Origin: Chara braunii
Lineage: Eukaryota; Streptophyta; Charophyceae; Charales; Characeae
Length of the DNA: 59,880 bases
Assembly: GCA_003427395.1 (NCBI GenBank)
Contig: BFEA01000091.1
Location: 3,511,604-3,571,483 of the forward strand
Direction: 5' to 3'
Part shown: piece after piece, positions 1 to 10,839 of the stretch
Numbering within the stretch: the first letter of the stretch is position 1
How the letters are laid out: each line of letters begins with the position of its first letter
Program-made: the position numbers and the translations under genes
The notes under the pieces: model-generated
Databases searched by the model: none
What the model saw: the letters and a program-made list of their open reading frames with translations, nothing else
What the model was told of the DNA's origin: nothing

Positions 1-2345
1 GTCCTCCTGACTGATTCGGACGCTTTACTCGTTTGCCTAAGACATTGAAATGAGGCTAGAGATAGGGTCCTCCTGACTGATCCGGTCGCTTTGCTAAGTC
101 AGTCAGTTTTTGCTTGTTGACAAAAGTCTGATTTTTTTCCTTATGAGAATAGTGTAGGCTAGTGTGTTACTGATTGCGCGGGGTTTGACCGAGAACAACT
201 TGGAAAGTTAAAGATTAACTAAATAAGATACAAAACTCATGTATTTGTAAATTGGGACAAGCAGAAGACAAAAATTTTGGATGAACAAACTCATGTATTA
301 GTTCAAGTTCTCGCATTTTTCGGAATCATGTATTTGACTTGGCTCTGTATAAATTTTGCAAAGCTATTTTTCCTACAGGAAGCGCTACCAAAATTTTTAC
401 AAAACCAAGGAGTTAGTCAAATTTTGACTTTCCAAAGTTCAACTTTCTGTCTGAGTTTTATATCTGGCTGAGTTAAAGTCTGGGAAACCTACTTTTATAA
501 GGGAGATGCTACCCAAATGCAAAGTTCAATTTTCTGTGTGAGTTTTATATCTGGCTTAGGTAAAGTCCGGGAAACCTACTTTTCTAGGGGGGAGATGCTG
601 CCCAAATTTTTACTAAATCAGAGAGTTAAACAAAATTTGACTTTATGAAATCAGAATTATTTTTAAATTTTATATTTAGCCTCGTATAAATTTTGAAAAG
701 ACACTTTTCTTATGGGAAGAGCTGTCGAAATTTTCTTAGTTTTGAAGAGTTATTATATTCTGGTAGGAAAAGTCTCGACGATCCACTCTGTGTAGGGGAG
801 ATGATTTTAGAATTTTTTTTATTTTTTAAGGACCGTTTAAGATATAGTCTCATGTGATTTTGAGTGAGATGTGATATGAGGATTTATTCTCCGTATACTT
901 AAAAAGTTAAAGTATTTGGGATTTTGGCCTTCGTTGTGTAACAGATTCTTCTTGGCCGTTTTGATTCAACATCTGACTAGTTCATCCCGATTCTACGAGG
1001 GTTGTTCTCTGTTATTTTTTTATAACAGGATATTTCTTTGAGGTTTTTAACTAGACTTCTTTTAATAGTCATTATAAAAAATTGATGGGTTTTATGGAAA
1101 GTTGGACAATGGTTGGGGCTTGAGTGTGTAAGGCGTGATGGGAGTTACAGGGAATAGTAAAGTTGACCACATTGGTGTATGGCAATGCGAGTTTTGTATC
1201 TGCCTGTATGTTTATGCATATTAGTGTTTTGAAGCTTGGTATACGAGTCTTACTCTGGAGGCAGTGAGAATGACAACCACGTGTTGCACGATCTGCATAC
1301 TTGATGGGTTTACCTTTTCCTCTTTTATTTTACCTTGAGTTCTAATTTGATATATGACTATTGGGACGTTTATTTATTTACTGAGTGATTTTGCTTGTTA
1401 ATTTTTTATAGTTGGATGTTGAAATCCGTGGCAGCTGTCAAAGTCCCCTTGACTTCTTTCCAGGTCCTGGATGATGGAGCTTATCTCCATGGCAATAAGG
1501 GTTGACTGCCACCACAGGCTGAAACTTGTGTACCACCCACTCTCCGCAGGGTGCAAAAGAGGGTGTGGTTCTCAACCACCTTGACGGTTGTCTAGCGTCG
1601 AGATAATTAACCCCTCAAGGTGCGTGTCAGCTGACACTTGAGTGGCGAATGCGACCCTCAAGACCATCGAGGGCCTTGTGATTATGGGTACTACATAGTA
1701 CGCTATCACTGCGACTGCTTGGGTATTCAAGCATGACTAGTTGATATGAGTAAGCCTGCGTCCGCGCGATATTTATTCTAAGGCTCGCGCGCGACGCTCA
1801 ACTGATTTTGTGTCGAAACGTTATGGGTTGGATACTATAGGGACTAGGAGTGTTTTGTTTTGTGTGAGTGATTTGTTTTTGCTTTGGCGTGGTGTAACGC
1901 GTGGTAAGGAGGATGCGTCCTAATCGACCGATGCCTAGTCGCGCTTGGGACTTCAGCCCCCAAGCGCGTCGGCTCGCGTACGGGTCCGATAGAGGCGTGG
2001 GACCGTGCGTACCCCTTATGCTATAGCGTACAAGAAAACACCATCGGCTGGTCCACCTCTGCAATTGCATGTAAAAACTTTCGTACTGTGGACTGATAGC
2101 TCGGCGGGGATACGCCCACCCAAGGGATGGTGACAATTCCTGCAGGTGGAGAAAAGTTGTACCTCGCGTGACCCTATCCTGTCGTAAGGGTTCGCGAGAG
2201 GTATGGCATGGCTGACGCACTCGGCCGGAGCGCCAACCTCTACGACTAAAGTCTTGCAAAATCTTGCGGGACGTGGTCGGGAAGATCCCCTCTCACAACG
2301 GGGGTTGTGCGCTCGACAGCGCCTTGTTTAATGACCACAAAACAA
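1..2345 (+). repeat. Long dispersed AT-rich element, copy A
   Basis: This stretch has no convincing gene. It is homologous, in the same order and orientation, to about 37650-40895. Shared landmarks include the AT-rich phrases around 400-830 (matching about 39180-39540), the segment from about 1550 (GTGGTTCTCAACC, TTGTCTAGCGT) matching from about 40005, and the GC-richer end from 1880 to 2260 matching 40335-40800. The first 130 bases hold a partial 66-bp tandem duplication (GTCCTCCTGACTGAT). An apparent 153-codon reading frame on the minus strand at 1798-2259 has no recognisable domain and is not called. The element could be a non-autonomous transposon, an LTR-type fragment or a degraded larger element; no terminal repeats or primer-binding site were identified. 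The left boundary lies outside the window. Confidence 0.7.
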
Positions 2346-2536
2346 GTTTATACCAAATTGAAGCCAAGATCACATTGTTAATTATTAGTATCATGCGAAA
2401 TAGAGACATATGTTGATTTTTTCATTGTCTCATTTTTTCTAGCGCAGGTGAAGCAAAAATTCATAGGTCGTTTGAATCCGTTTTTCCTTGTGCTATAAGG
2501 ACCACTCCTAGCACCCTAATAGGAGACTCTCGTGGC

Positions 2537-3310
2537 ATCCATTTGATCCTTGGGCACTCTGGCGGTCAATCTCCTTGAAAATGAATCCACCACCCTTGCG
2601 TTTTGTTTCCCCAATTAACTAATATATTCGATAAGTGAAAAAATTTGTCCATGATTGCTTTAATCTTCTCAAAACTAGTCGCGGAAACCTTCATCATTAT
2701 AGTTAGATCATCCGCAAACATAAAATAAATAAGAATTACTTCCTCAGGAATGTCGGTATCCATTTGATCCTTGGGCACTTTGGCGGTCTATCTCCTTGGA
2801 AATGAATCCACCACCCTTGCGTTTTGTTTCCCCAATTAAGTAACATATTTGATAACTGAGAAAATTTGTCCATGATTGCTTTAATTTCCTCAAAATTAGT
2901 CGCGGAAACCTTCGTCATTATAGTTAGGTCATCCGCAAACATAGAATAAATAGGAATTACCTCCTCAGGAATGTCGGCATCCATTTGATCCTTGGACACT
3001 CTGGCAGTCTATCTCCTTGGAAATGAATCCACCATCCTTGTGTTTTGTTTCCCCAATTAACTAACATATCCGGTAACTGAGCCCCTTGTGGCATCCATTT
3101 GATCCTTGGGCACTCTGGTGGTCTATCTCCTTGGAAATGAATCCACCACCCTTGCATTTTGTTTCCCCAATTAACTAACATATCCGATAACGGAGAGAAT
3201 TTGTCCATGATTGTTTTAATTTCCTCAAAATTAGTCGCGAAAACCTTTATCATTATAGTTAGGTCATTCGCAAACACATAATAAATAGGAATTACCTCCT
3301 CAGGAATGTC
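2537..3310 (-). repeat. Tandem copies of the RT catalytic block
   Basis: Four consecutive copies of a segment of the LINE reverse transcriptase start at the shared phrase ATCCATTTGATCCTTGG, at 2537, 2758, 2979 and 3093. Spacings are 221, 221 and 114 bp. In LINE order (high to low coordinates) the copy at 3310-3093 is ancestral, the 114-bp copy is partial and in frame (38 codons), and the last two are full. Because 221 is not a multiple of three, the last copies change frame. Three copies contain the catalytic motif: FANDLTIM in the ancestral copy and FADDLTIM in the two extra copies. Confidence 0.9.
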
Positions 3311-3768
3311 GGCAATCCCAAACCTCTTAAGATTGCGGTTCTCTGTAAAATTAGCCCCTACTGCTTCCATGATAATTACAAAAAGAAAAGGTGTTAAAGG
3401 ATCTCCTTGCCTTACCAATCTCTGAAGTCGAATCTCAGGGGAGAGTAGACCATTAACTTGGACACGAGTTGTTGCATTGAAATGAAGTATTTGCACCATT
3501 TTCATATCCTAGGGCCAAAATCCAGTTTACCTAAGCATGCATCCGAAAAACATCAATCAAAGTGATCATACGCTTCCTCAAAATCTACGAAGATGAATGC
3601 AGCGTTGTGCTGGTTTTGACGGGATAACTTAACCATCTCATTAATTAGCAATGTATTATCTTGTATATTTCTCCCATGGATGAAACCTGTTTGGAAGGGA
3701 TGGATAATATCTGTCATTACATGGATAAAACAGTTTGCAATGGCTTTGGCTAACATTTTATAAACCAC
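2957..3768 (-). pseudogene. LINE reverse transcriptase, broken
   Basis: Two minus-strand frames, 3768-3553 and 3505-2957, carry RT palm motifs. The first has QTGFIHGRNIQDNTLL and ends in FVDFEEAYDHFD, the motif A region that holds the first catalytic Asp and where family members usually read D-x-x-K-A-F-D. The second has RQGDPLTPFLF (motif B) and then the position of the catalytic FADD box, which here reads FAND because GAT became AAT. The protein would copy LINE RNA into DNA at the nicked target. With the frameshift between the two frames and the Asp loss, this copy should be inactive. The downstream repeats carry intact FADD boxes, but out of context. Confidence 0.85.
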
Positions 3769-4640
3769 CGTAAGGTAATCGGTCTATAATTCTTTATATT
3801 AGTTTTATCCTCCTATACCCTTGCCCTATAATCTCCCCCATGTTCTCATAATCCTGCACATAATTGTAATAGTCCATAAGATTATCAACAAAAAAATGCC
3901 ACATTATCTCCAAGAATTCCTTAGGGAGATGATCAACCCCTGGGGTTTTCTTCTCGTCCATTTGCAAAAGAGCTGTCCAAATTTCTTCTTTGGTGATTGG
4001 ACCTTCAATTTTTCTTTTTGCTCCCGAGATAAGTGTTGTGTTAGAGGAGCAAGAAAATTATGTGTCTCTTGTTCTGCTATTGTAGAATCAACTGTAGAGG
4101 TGAAGAGGTTTTTAAAAAAAATTTAGGCTACTTTCAGACTGCCAACAAACGTGATAGGTTTGGATTGAGGGGACTTAGTAGCATCTACCAAGGCTTCAAT
4201 ACTTGTTCTCCTGGCCTTTGCCTGGGCAATTGAAAAAAAGGAGTCGTCCATCTGCCTTTCTGACCGATATCTGGATACTTTACTTCTGATAAGCTGACCT
4301 TGCCAATGATGTTCAGCAAGACGAAGAAGTTAGTTTTTAAGACTTCGGATATCGATTGGTTGGGGAAGTGTTTCCGGATACTGCTGTTATTTATAATTAA
4401 AAAATTATTCTTGAATTTCCATTTATTGTATGTGCTTTTGTTTAACCATTAACTTTGAAAATTCATTACATTTTTTGGCAAGGAAAACCAACCCATTATT
4501 AAACCAAGATATATAAGAGTCCTACTTGTCCTTAGTGGAATGCAAAAATTTCCAAACATCTTGAATATAGGTTCTAAATTATGATTGCTTAAGAAGGGAA
4601 GATTGAGCTTGTAAAAACCTTTTCCTTGATCAGATTTCTT

Positions 4641-5440
4641 TCAGAATGATAGTAAGATGACGCATATCTTGTGGTCCGCCCGTGGCCACGGGCTTTGAGG
4701 AAAAATATTTACCCCTACTAAGGCACGATCTAGATTTTTCGACATAAGGATAAAATCTATCCTCGATCTAGACTGATGGGGGGAACCACAGTTCCGAATA
4801 CAAGTAAATAGACGTTCTTGTGGAAAACAACGTCGGTATGTATCATAAAGATTCCCAACTTCACAAAGATTCCCATCTTCGCATAATTGTTGAATGATGA
4901 ATTCATCCTCTTCTATATATGAGGGACATGGTGAAGGGATCCTCCATCTATCCAACCATCTATCCGGGGCCGCATTGAAATCCCCTGCAATTATGATTGG
5001 TATGCCCTTTGAAATATAAGTACGAATATTGTAAAAAAAATGCTTCTTTTCTTGTATGTCATTAGGGCCATATATATTGAGTACACATACAACTTTTATT
5101 TCCAACATCACTAAAGCAGAAACCCATCTGCCATGTTCCTGATCAACCTCCCAATAAATAATAGCCATCCTAGAATATGGAGGAACCCAAATGGCCACCC
5201 CTGCTGATCCACTACCTATTTGCATATGCTTGATATTTCTGATGGGGCCAGACCAAGTTATATGCTCGATTATGCGAGGGGGAGTTTGTGAGGTGAGTCT
5301 CCTGAATACAAATCAAATATGACCAAGAACGTCCCCCTACCCCTTTTAGTTGTTCCACAATTGTCCTTCGTTTAACTACATCTGTTGTAGCCAGGCCATT
5401 GACATTGAGTGACCTTAGATCGAGATCTGCTGTGCACGTT
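4641..5440 (-). pseudogene. LINE AP-type endonuclease domain, frameshifted
   Basis: The clean frame is 5225-4641 (194 residues), starting at an internal Met. It contains YGPND, IIAGDFNAAPD (the GDFN box), SRSRIDFILMSK and a terminal ADHKICVILLSF with the catalytic Asp-His pair. Upstream, 5440-5296 encodes LNVNGL and IQETHLT (the QETH metal-binding box) in another frame; alignment of the two halves puts a frameshift at about 5290. The domain belongs to the exonuclease-endonuclease-phosphatase family and nicks target DNA to prime reverse transcription. It sits directly upstream of the RT, as expected in an L1-like ORF2. Confidence 0.9.
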
Positions 5441-5626
5441 GCCAGGTTGGATTTTTTCCATAAAATGTTTGTTGTGCTTCCATCTTTGCAGTCTAATTTC
5501 TAACGCCGCTGACTATTAAATCATTTATTCCGTCCTACAACCTTACCCAATTTCCTCCGACTAAGTCAAACGAGGAAGCGAGCAACCCGCCGCGTAGAAT
5601 AAAACAGAGGAAGAATGATACCTCGA

Positions 5627-6064
5627 CTACTGACCATAATACGTTGTTTTTATCTTGAGTTGCTGGAGCTCCAAAAGTGATGTATGAGAATACCATTTAA
5701 GTCCTGATTCCTTATTGTCTTCAAATCTCACAGAGGTATCGTGTTTGGACATTTTGGCTTTGTCTCCCATGAGTGTAAGAGTAGCTTGGGGACCTGGATC
5801 AAAATGTTTTGACAAAAAATCATGCAGATCTCTCTTGAAAGTCCTATCTCCCGAGCTCTGATATTCTACATGTGTAGACCATCTTAATGTCACCCCCCCA
5901 TATTGATCTTGCCCTATTGGTGATAGACCAATTTCCCATTTACCTCCTTTTTTCTTGATTGGAATCAGCAGATTGCCTCTAGGATCCTGTACATAAGTAG
6001 CCTGACCCTTTTTTAATGCATGCCACATTTTTTGCCTTTTGCCAAGATCCAGCACCCCCTTCAT
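5627..6064 (-). CDS. LINE-associated ORF, unknown domain (145 aa)
   Basis: A minus-strand frame of 145 codons lies between the small N-terminal ORF and the endonuclease. Its ATG overlaps the stop of the preceding ORF in a TAATG arrangement. The protein is basic and hydrophilic (GNLLIPIKKKGGKWEIGL, LHDFLSKHFDPGPQATL) with no catalytic motif recognised. By position it is probably part of the LINE ORF1 or the spacer before ORF2, possibly an RNA-binding portion. TAATG junctions are known in some non-LTR elements for coupled translation, but a simple frameshift within one ORF1 explains the arrangement equally well. No zinc knuckle is visible. Confidence 0.45.
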   Translation of the reverse strand: MKGVLDLGKRQKMWHALKKGQATYVQDPRGNLLIPIKKKGGKWEIGLSPIGQDQYGGVTLRWSTHVEYQSSGDRTFKRDLHDFLSKHFDPGPQATLTLMGDKAKMSKHDTSVRFEDNKESGLKWYSHTSLLELQQLKIKTTYYGQ

Positions 6065-6336
6065 TATTGGAACATTGGAATAGTGGAACGTTCTTTACTT
6101 TCCGTCATTCCCATCCTTTGTTGGGGTGAGATAAATATTCCATCCTTTATTATCTCTTCCTTTTCCCCATCATTTTGTTCGTACAGTTCTACTGGAGCGG
6201 AACTGCACAACTCACTTGTCTCTTCCACAGTTGTGATATTTTCCTCTATTCTGGTTTCAACCATTTCCTTTTTATTGTTGATGTTACGATCCGAGGTCTG
6301 AGGAGGAGGAGTTACACTTTCACTACTATTGGCCAT
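6064..6336 (-). CDS. LINE-associated N-terminal ORF (90 aa)
   Basis: A 90-codon minus-strand frame begins with MANSSESVTPPPQTSD, is Glu- and Ser-rich and reads as disordered. Its TAA stop overlaps the ATG of the next ORF downstream (TAATG at about 6062-6066). It contains no recognisable domain. Its position and strand make it most likely the start of the LINE ORF1; the LINE 5' end is probably just upstream, near 6400. Confidence 0.4.
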   Translation of the reverse strand: MANSSESVTPPPQTSDRNINNKKEMVETRIEENITTVEETSELCSSAPVELYEQNDGEKEEIIKDGIFISPQQRMGMTESKERSTIPMFQ

Positions 6337-6399
6337 AACCTCCTCCTATACAGACACTGCCAGCACTACTGACGTGCAATCCTCTTCTTTAGAATCCCT

Positions 6400-8150
6400 C
6401 TCCTTAGTAGATGTCAGGGGCTGAAACATGCCGACCACTATGTCCAAGATAAGTTGTCTAACTACTGGCCAGCAAGCACCCTCCGGTAATCCCCGATGTA
6501 ACCTCTCCGCAAATCGTGTCTTGAGATTCTTAATTAACCATTAGCCAATTGTTTCAACCTGTGCTCCTCTGTGAAATCCGATTCAGATTGAATGGTAGCC
6601 TCCTCCATTTCAAATCCTGTGAAGGAGACGAGGAATCTACCTCCATTGGTGCTGGTCCGAAAGCCCCTTGAAACAGATCAGAAACTTCTTCGTTCAGAAC
6701 CTCTCGTTGCAAAGTTCCTCAAATGTCCAGAGGGTCCACAAAATGGCACCCCTCACTGTTTCTTCCACATATGTAAAACGCACTTGGTCTCGCTGCCCGT
6801 CCCCATCAGGAGAAAATGGTCAGTCCACCGTGCAGCATTGCTAGGAACAGGGACGTTCTATTGTCGCCACCAGTCCCAGAAAGGCCGAGAGATGTAGCAG
6901 TGCGAATAAAGTGCTGTAAATCCTCCCTTCCGCTCGCGCTTTAACCGTGCGGCGCACGTCTTACACACCAAGTGGTTAGCGGAACCGCCTGATTCATCAT
7001 CATCAGCCAAAGAAAGCTGGGATGTTGATAACCACCATATCCATAAGGTTTTTCCAAAACCCTGGCAGCACTGCAAGAATCCGTGTCAGCGAATCCATAA
7101 TCCATCTTGTCGCTACCCATCTGCGAGCTACGATCCAGTTAATATCCACCTGTGGGGTGGAAAGCAGATAACCCAATTTGGTCGAGTAGCCGTATGCTGG
7201 GACCATTTTTTGTTCTTGTGCAAGGGATGTTCCCAGGCCCAATCTCTAGGATCCACAGACAAGGAATACGAGGGTCGGGAAAGGCGAAAGGGTCGATAAT
7301 CATCCTCAGATTCCAACACACATCCAGGCACCAGGGTTTGAGGTAGTGGCAGGGGTGCCGGATTCACAGCAAGGGTCAAAGCACTTCTCAATCCAAAAAA
7401 AAACGTCTGGCACATCCCAACACGAGTATTTGCACGTCCGGCCAGTAAGTTTCTATTCTCCAAATTTGTCCCAGTCTGAGCGGTGAAGGAGTAGAAGGGG
7501 CTGTGTGGCGTATCAGTACGCTACCTTAACGATGTACTTATTTTCCGCGATATGAAAGCTCCGGAATGAATTGTTATTTTGAGTATATTGTCCCAGTTCG
7601 TCATGTTGACGAGAACGAATCGCAGCATTTGTCCGGGAAAAAAAAAAAAGGTTGCTGCCGTTGTACCACATACCAGAGGTAGGGACCATGCCCCTTCTCA
7701 GAACTTTTACCCAAGAGCCGGGATCGCCTGCTGGAGCTGTTGCAGATGATGTTGCTGATTCCAGAGACTGGTCAGCTGTGGCACGAGCGTGACCCTGAGG
7801 CAAAAGTCGTTCAGGCTATTTTTTATTTTTTCTACATGACATATTATTTTTTTTCCGCTTCCCTTTCTTTCTTTCTTTCTTTCTTTCTTTATTCTCTTTT
7901 TGCTGGGCCCTTTCCTGACCCTTGCACGGCAGGGCCGCCTGCGCAACCAAGGCCCAACCCTGGTTCTATCCATCTCCAGGGACCCCAGGACTCAAAAAAT
8001 CAAAATGTCGAATAGGCTCTGAGAGAGTCTGAAATCACACGTTTCTCTGAATTGCAGACTTTCACTACTCTGTCTGTGGCCATGTACATGTCATGACAGC
8101 CAAGCTGTGATGATTGCAGACTTGAACGGAGTTTCGGTCTATTCAATTCA
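6400..8150. other. Unassigned stretch with low-complexity tracts
   Basis: No reading frame here has a recognisable domain or convincing coding character. Visible structures are a short poly(A) at about 7638-7649 and a (TTTC)n microsatellite at about 7860-7890. Several short overlapping frames on both strands between 6850 and 7470 look like chance openings. Confidence 0.5.
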
Positions 8151-8153
8151 GAG

Positions 8154-8214
8154 ACACCAGACTTGAGCGGAGTCCTTCGCTCCAGTGGGACAGTGCTCCG
8201 TTCAAGTCTGGTGT
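8154..8214. other. Perfect-loop hairpin, miRNA-precursor-like
   Basis: Arms ACACCAGACTTGAGCGGAG (8154-8172) and CTCCGTTCAAGTCTGGTGT (8196-8214) pair over 19 positions with a single G-T mismatch, around a 23-nt loop. A further direct copy of CAGACTTGAACGGAG lies at 8127-8141, identical to the complement of the right arm, so the hairpin could have arisen by an inverted local duplication. Size and pairing resemble a small-RNA precursor, but no transcript evidence is available. Confidence 0.6.
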
Positions 8215-8519
8215 AAACTCTTGATAGCAGCGCAGCGCATGGCCCTGGAGCAGGGGTCCCACTGGCCATGGGATGGGTCTTGGACTCATGGCTCTAAAGC
8301 TGGGTGACAAGTGTTGCATTTTGTAAAAGAAAGAAATTTTTGACAAGTGTTGGGAAGCTACATGAAACAAACAAACTGACATCATGTTTGAAAGAAGACA
8401 GGAAGACAGTGGTTCTCTTCAGCAATTACTTCATTAGTGATCGGATGACAGATATTGCGAGCCCCGATTTGCATTGTTTCTGGACAGAAAATGTTGTGAG
8501 AAAACCATCATGATGACCT

Positions 8520-9060
8520 CTGAGTCGGTCTGACATACACAGTTGGGTCGTAGGATTTATATCTCCGACACACCACTTGCATCTTTCTCATTCCTTTTCT
8601 TTTTTTCCCCCTTGCTTTTTTCTTTAAAAAGCCCAGGTTGTCGTAGAGGTTGGACGGTAGACGTTTGCATTGTTCTCGTTCCTCTAAAGTAATGTGAGAT
8701 GTACCACAAATGACAGTACTCTAACAGTAATAAAAGTGGACAAAGCAAAGACCTTTTAGATCGGGAAGCTCGTTTTGCACCAGCATGAAACCAGAGTTGA
8801 AGAGCGGCTCGATATCTGCTGGTTCATTTCGGTTCGGTACAGTAATATATAGTCAAACAATCACCAACTGCAGCATGACACGTTAAACACCGACATCGTG
8901 TCGCAGACAGGTATTGGCCGCCACACAGAATGACCATATATTATTGACCCTATGGGCCTAGTAGTTGCACCGCTCGCCATCCACCAAGATTTGTGAATGC
9001 ATCATATAGTATTATCCAGATGCATTCAAAATGTATGTTGACAGATGGCGAGTGGTGTCA
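8520..9060. other. No feature recognised
   Basis: There are no domains or repeats here beyond short homopolymer tracts. Confidence 0.4.
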
Positions 9061-9061
9061 C

Positions 9062-9170
9062 TATCGTCCTCACCCGAATAGAACGCCCGGTCATTATCGC
9101 TGCATCTGGTCTGAAAGTTGCACCAAGTGCAGCTGTAATGACCAGGTGTTCTATTCGGGTGAAGACGGTA
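9062..9170 (+). mobile_element. 109-bp TA-flanked MITE (copy 1)
   Basis: A foldback element bounded by TA at 9062-9063 and 9169-9170. The left end reads CGTCCTCACCCGAATAGAAC and the right end is its near-complement (GTTCTATTCGGGTGAAGACG), giving terminal inverted repeats of roughly 45 bp. Related copies are at 9196-9304, 48614-48722, 48241-48344 (damaged), 40370-40480 (diverged) and a half copy at 26340-26399. TA target duplication and size fit a Tc1/mariner-type (Stowaway-like) non-autonomous element. Confidence 0.85.
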
Positions 9171-9195
9171 GGCCATATGATTGCTATCCCGCGGG

Positions 9196-9304
9196 TACTG
9201 TCTTCACCCGAATAGAACGCCCGCTCATTACAGCTGCACTTGGTGCAACTTTCAGACCAGATGCAGCGATAATGACCGGGTGTTTTATTCGGGTGAAGAT
9301 GGTA
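9196..9304 (-). mobile_element. 109-bp TA-flanked MITE (copy 2, inverted)
   Basis: Bounded by TA at 9196-9197 and 9303-9304. Its interior is the reverse complement of copy 1 (copy 1 has TCTGGTCTGAAAGTTGCACC, copy 2 has GGTGCAACTTTCAGACCAGA), so the two elements lie head to head only 25 bp apart. Together they could form a hairpin of about 240 nt. The left terminal repeat begins CTGTCTTCACCCGAATAG. Confidence 0.85.
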
Positions 9305-9340
9305 GTGGAACTCTGCTCCTGGTGGATGATTGTCTGTCTT

Positions 9341-10020
9341 TTTTTTTTTTTTTTTTTTTTTCTGTTGGAGTGTTTTGCACCCATCTTTGTTTATTTTTGT
9401 TAATTAACTTCATCAGATTCAAGTTCAAGTTCATCTTCATCGTCCAAGTTCATCTAAAATTGTTCATCCATTTGTGTTCATGCAACTTTGGTTCCGCTTT
9501 TTCTTTTTCTACAGGTGCCATTCCTCATTGGCCTGATTCTCTTTACTGTTTTCCCACAGCTGCCAGTATGCGCGTACTTGACATTAGCTCAGAAGGTGGA
9601 TGTTCTCCCCCCAACACAAAGGACAAAGAAAACAAATTGCAGTGTATCCAATGATCCATTCTTCCTCTGCCAGTCTGAAACACTTTTTCCTTCACTGTTG
9701 TCCTTTCAGTGAATGCATCATCGGCTTGACGTCCCTTTTGTTCATACCACAGCAATGGTGCTGATGATGCACAATAAGAGATGGGTAAAGAGAGAATGCC
9801 AATTGTTTATTTTTTGGGGGGAAGCGGGAGGGGGTAACTGCAGTACAGTCACAAAAACAGTTTGAAATTTCACTTCCGGCATTCCCCGGATCATAACACA
9901 CCCCTACTTGCCTAGAGCCACATGTCACCTGATGAAATTTTAGAGAGAAACAGAGAAAATCTCAAATAAATCAGCAATTACCAAAACAAAACAGGGAAAA
10001 ACAAACAAACAAACATAGCA
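9341..10020. other. Poly(T) tract and unassigned sequence
   Basis: A poly(T) run occupies about 9340-9361. The rest shows no recognisable gene or repeat. Confidence 0.4.
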
Positions 10021-10042
10021 GCATCAAAGAACCATGGACTAT

Positions 10043-10260
10043 GAATGGCCGTTGGCTCAGTGGTTAGAGCACCGGTTGGAAATGCGCATTGTGGTATGAG
10101 GTTGCGGGTTCGAAGCTCCGCTGCCTCGTGTGCATGTACACCGGTAAGTGCTTTCATAACGCACAAGCCATTGCCACACACCCCTTGGGACGACGCATGG
10201 TAAGATTTATACAGACACTGGCTGAGCACCGCCCAAGGGGTCTAGGTCCATCGTTGTAGT
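10043..10260 (+). mobile_element. tRNA-derived SINE head
   Basis: The sequence has an internal pol III promoter: A box TGGCTCAGTGG at 10053-10063 and B box GGTTCGAAGCTCC at 10107-10119, spaced about 44 bp. The D-arm-like part is tRNA-like but the anticodon region is extended and the acceptor stem does not close, so this is not a functional tRNA. A tRNA-unrelated body follows to about 10260. No clear poly(A) end was seen. Confidence 0.6.
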
Positions 10261-10404
10261 ATGCTGGATAGGGCCATAAGGAGGGCTGCTTGAGTGCTTG
10301 GTCTTAGGGGGTCTGAGGATTAGGGTCTTATCATGGCTCCACAATGGGCCGGGGGGGAGGGGGGATAGGTTAGGGAAGATTAAAAGGGGAGGGTTTACTG
10401 CCTA

Positions 10405-10490
10405 GACTGTCGATAACTGCAAAACTGCTAGACTGTCGATAACCACAAAACTGCCAAAAGTGTCGAAAGTTCTCAAAACCGTCGATACCT
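10405..10490 (+). repeat. Short tandem repeat with GTCGATA units
   Basis: The phrase CTAGACTGTCGATAAC is repeated with variations at about 33-bp spacing (GTCGATAACTGCAAAACTG, GTCGATAACCACAAAACTG, GTCGATACC). Confidence 0.6.
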
Positions 10491-10839
10491 CTGTGTGGTC
10501 ACTTGGACCCTCCGATCTGTCAGTCTCACCAGTATGCACAAGTCCGTGGGGGTGCCATGGTCGAGTCTGGGTACAGCTAGCATGTTTCCCGTCACTATGG
10601 CACCCGTACGGGAGTCCACATAGAGAGAACTTAGACTACGGTAGGGCGTGAGGCCCAGCCGCACCCTCCAGGCCGCTGGGCCTGTTCACATGCCCGACAC
10701 GTGGCTGTGGCTTTCAGCTGCCACGTGCCACCTGTCGTTTGGTGGAGTGGACGCCTCACGACGCGTGAACAGGGGAAGCGCCAACTGTGATTGATTGGAG
10801 GTTACTGCTAAAAAAGCGGCGCAGTTCTTTGAGTGAGCC

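Larger units (their letters stand above)
2440..6400 (-). mobile_element. Degenerate LINE (non-LTR retrotransposon)
   Basis: Read on the minus strand, the order is an upstream ORF (6336 to 5627), an AP-type endonuclease (about 5440 to 4641) and a reverse transcriptase (3768 to about 2450), which is the standard order of an L1-like LINE. All parts are broken by frameshifts. The stretch between endonuclease and RT (4640-3770) has no long open frame but fits a decayed linker and RT N-terminus. The reading frame after the RT block continues to about 2450 (residues IRVLGVVL) and then fades. No C-terminal zinc-knuckle domain follows, so the 3' end is truncated or diverged. No flanking target duplication was found; boundaries are approximate. 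Confidence 0.85.
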
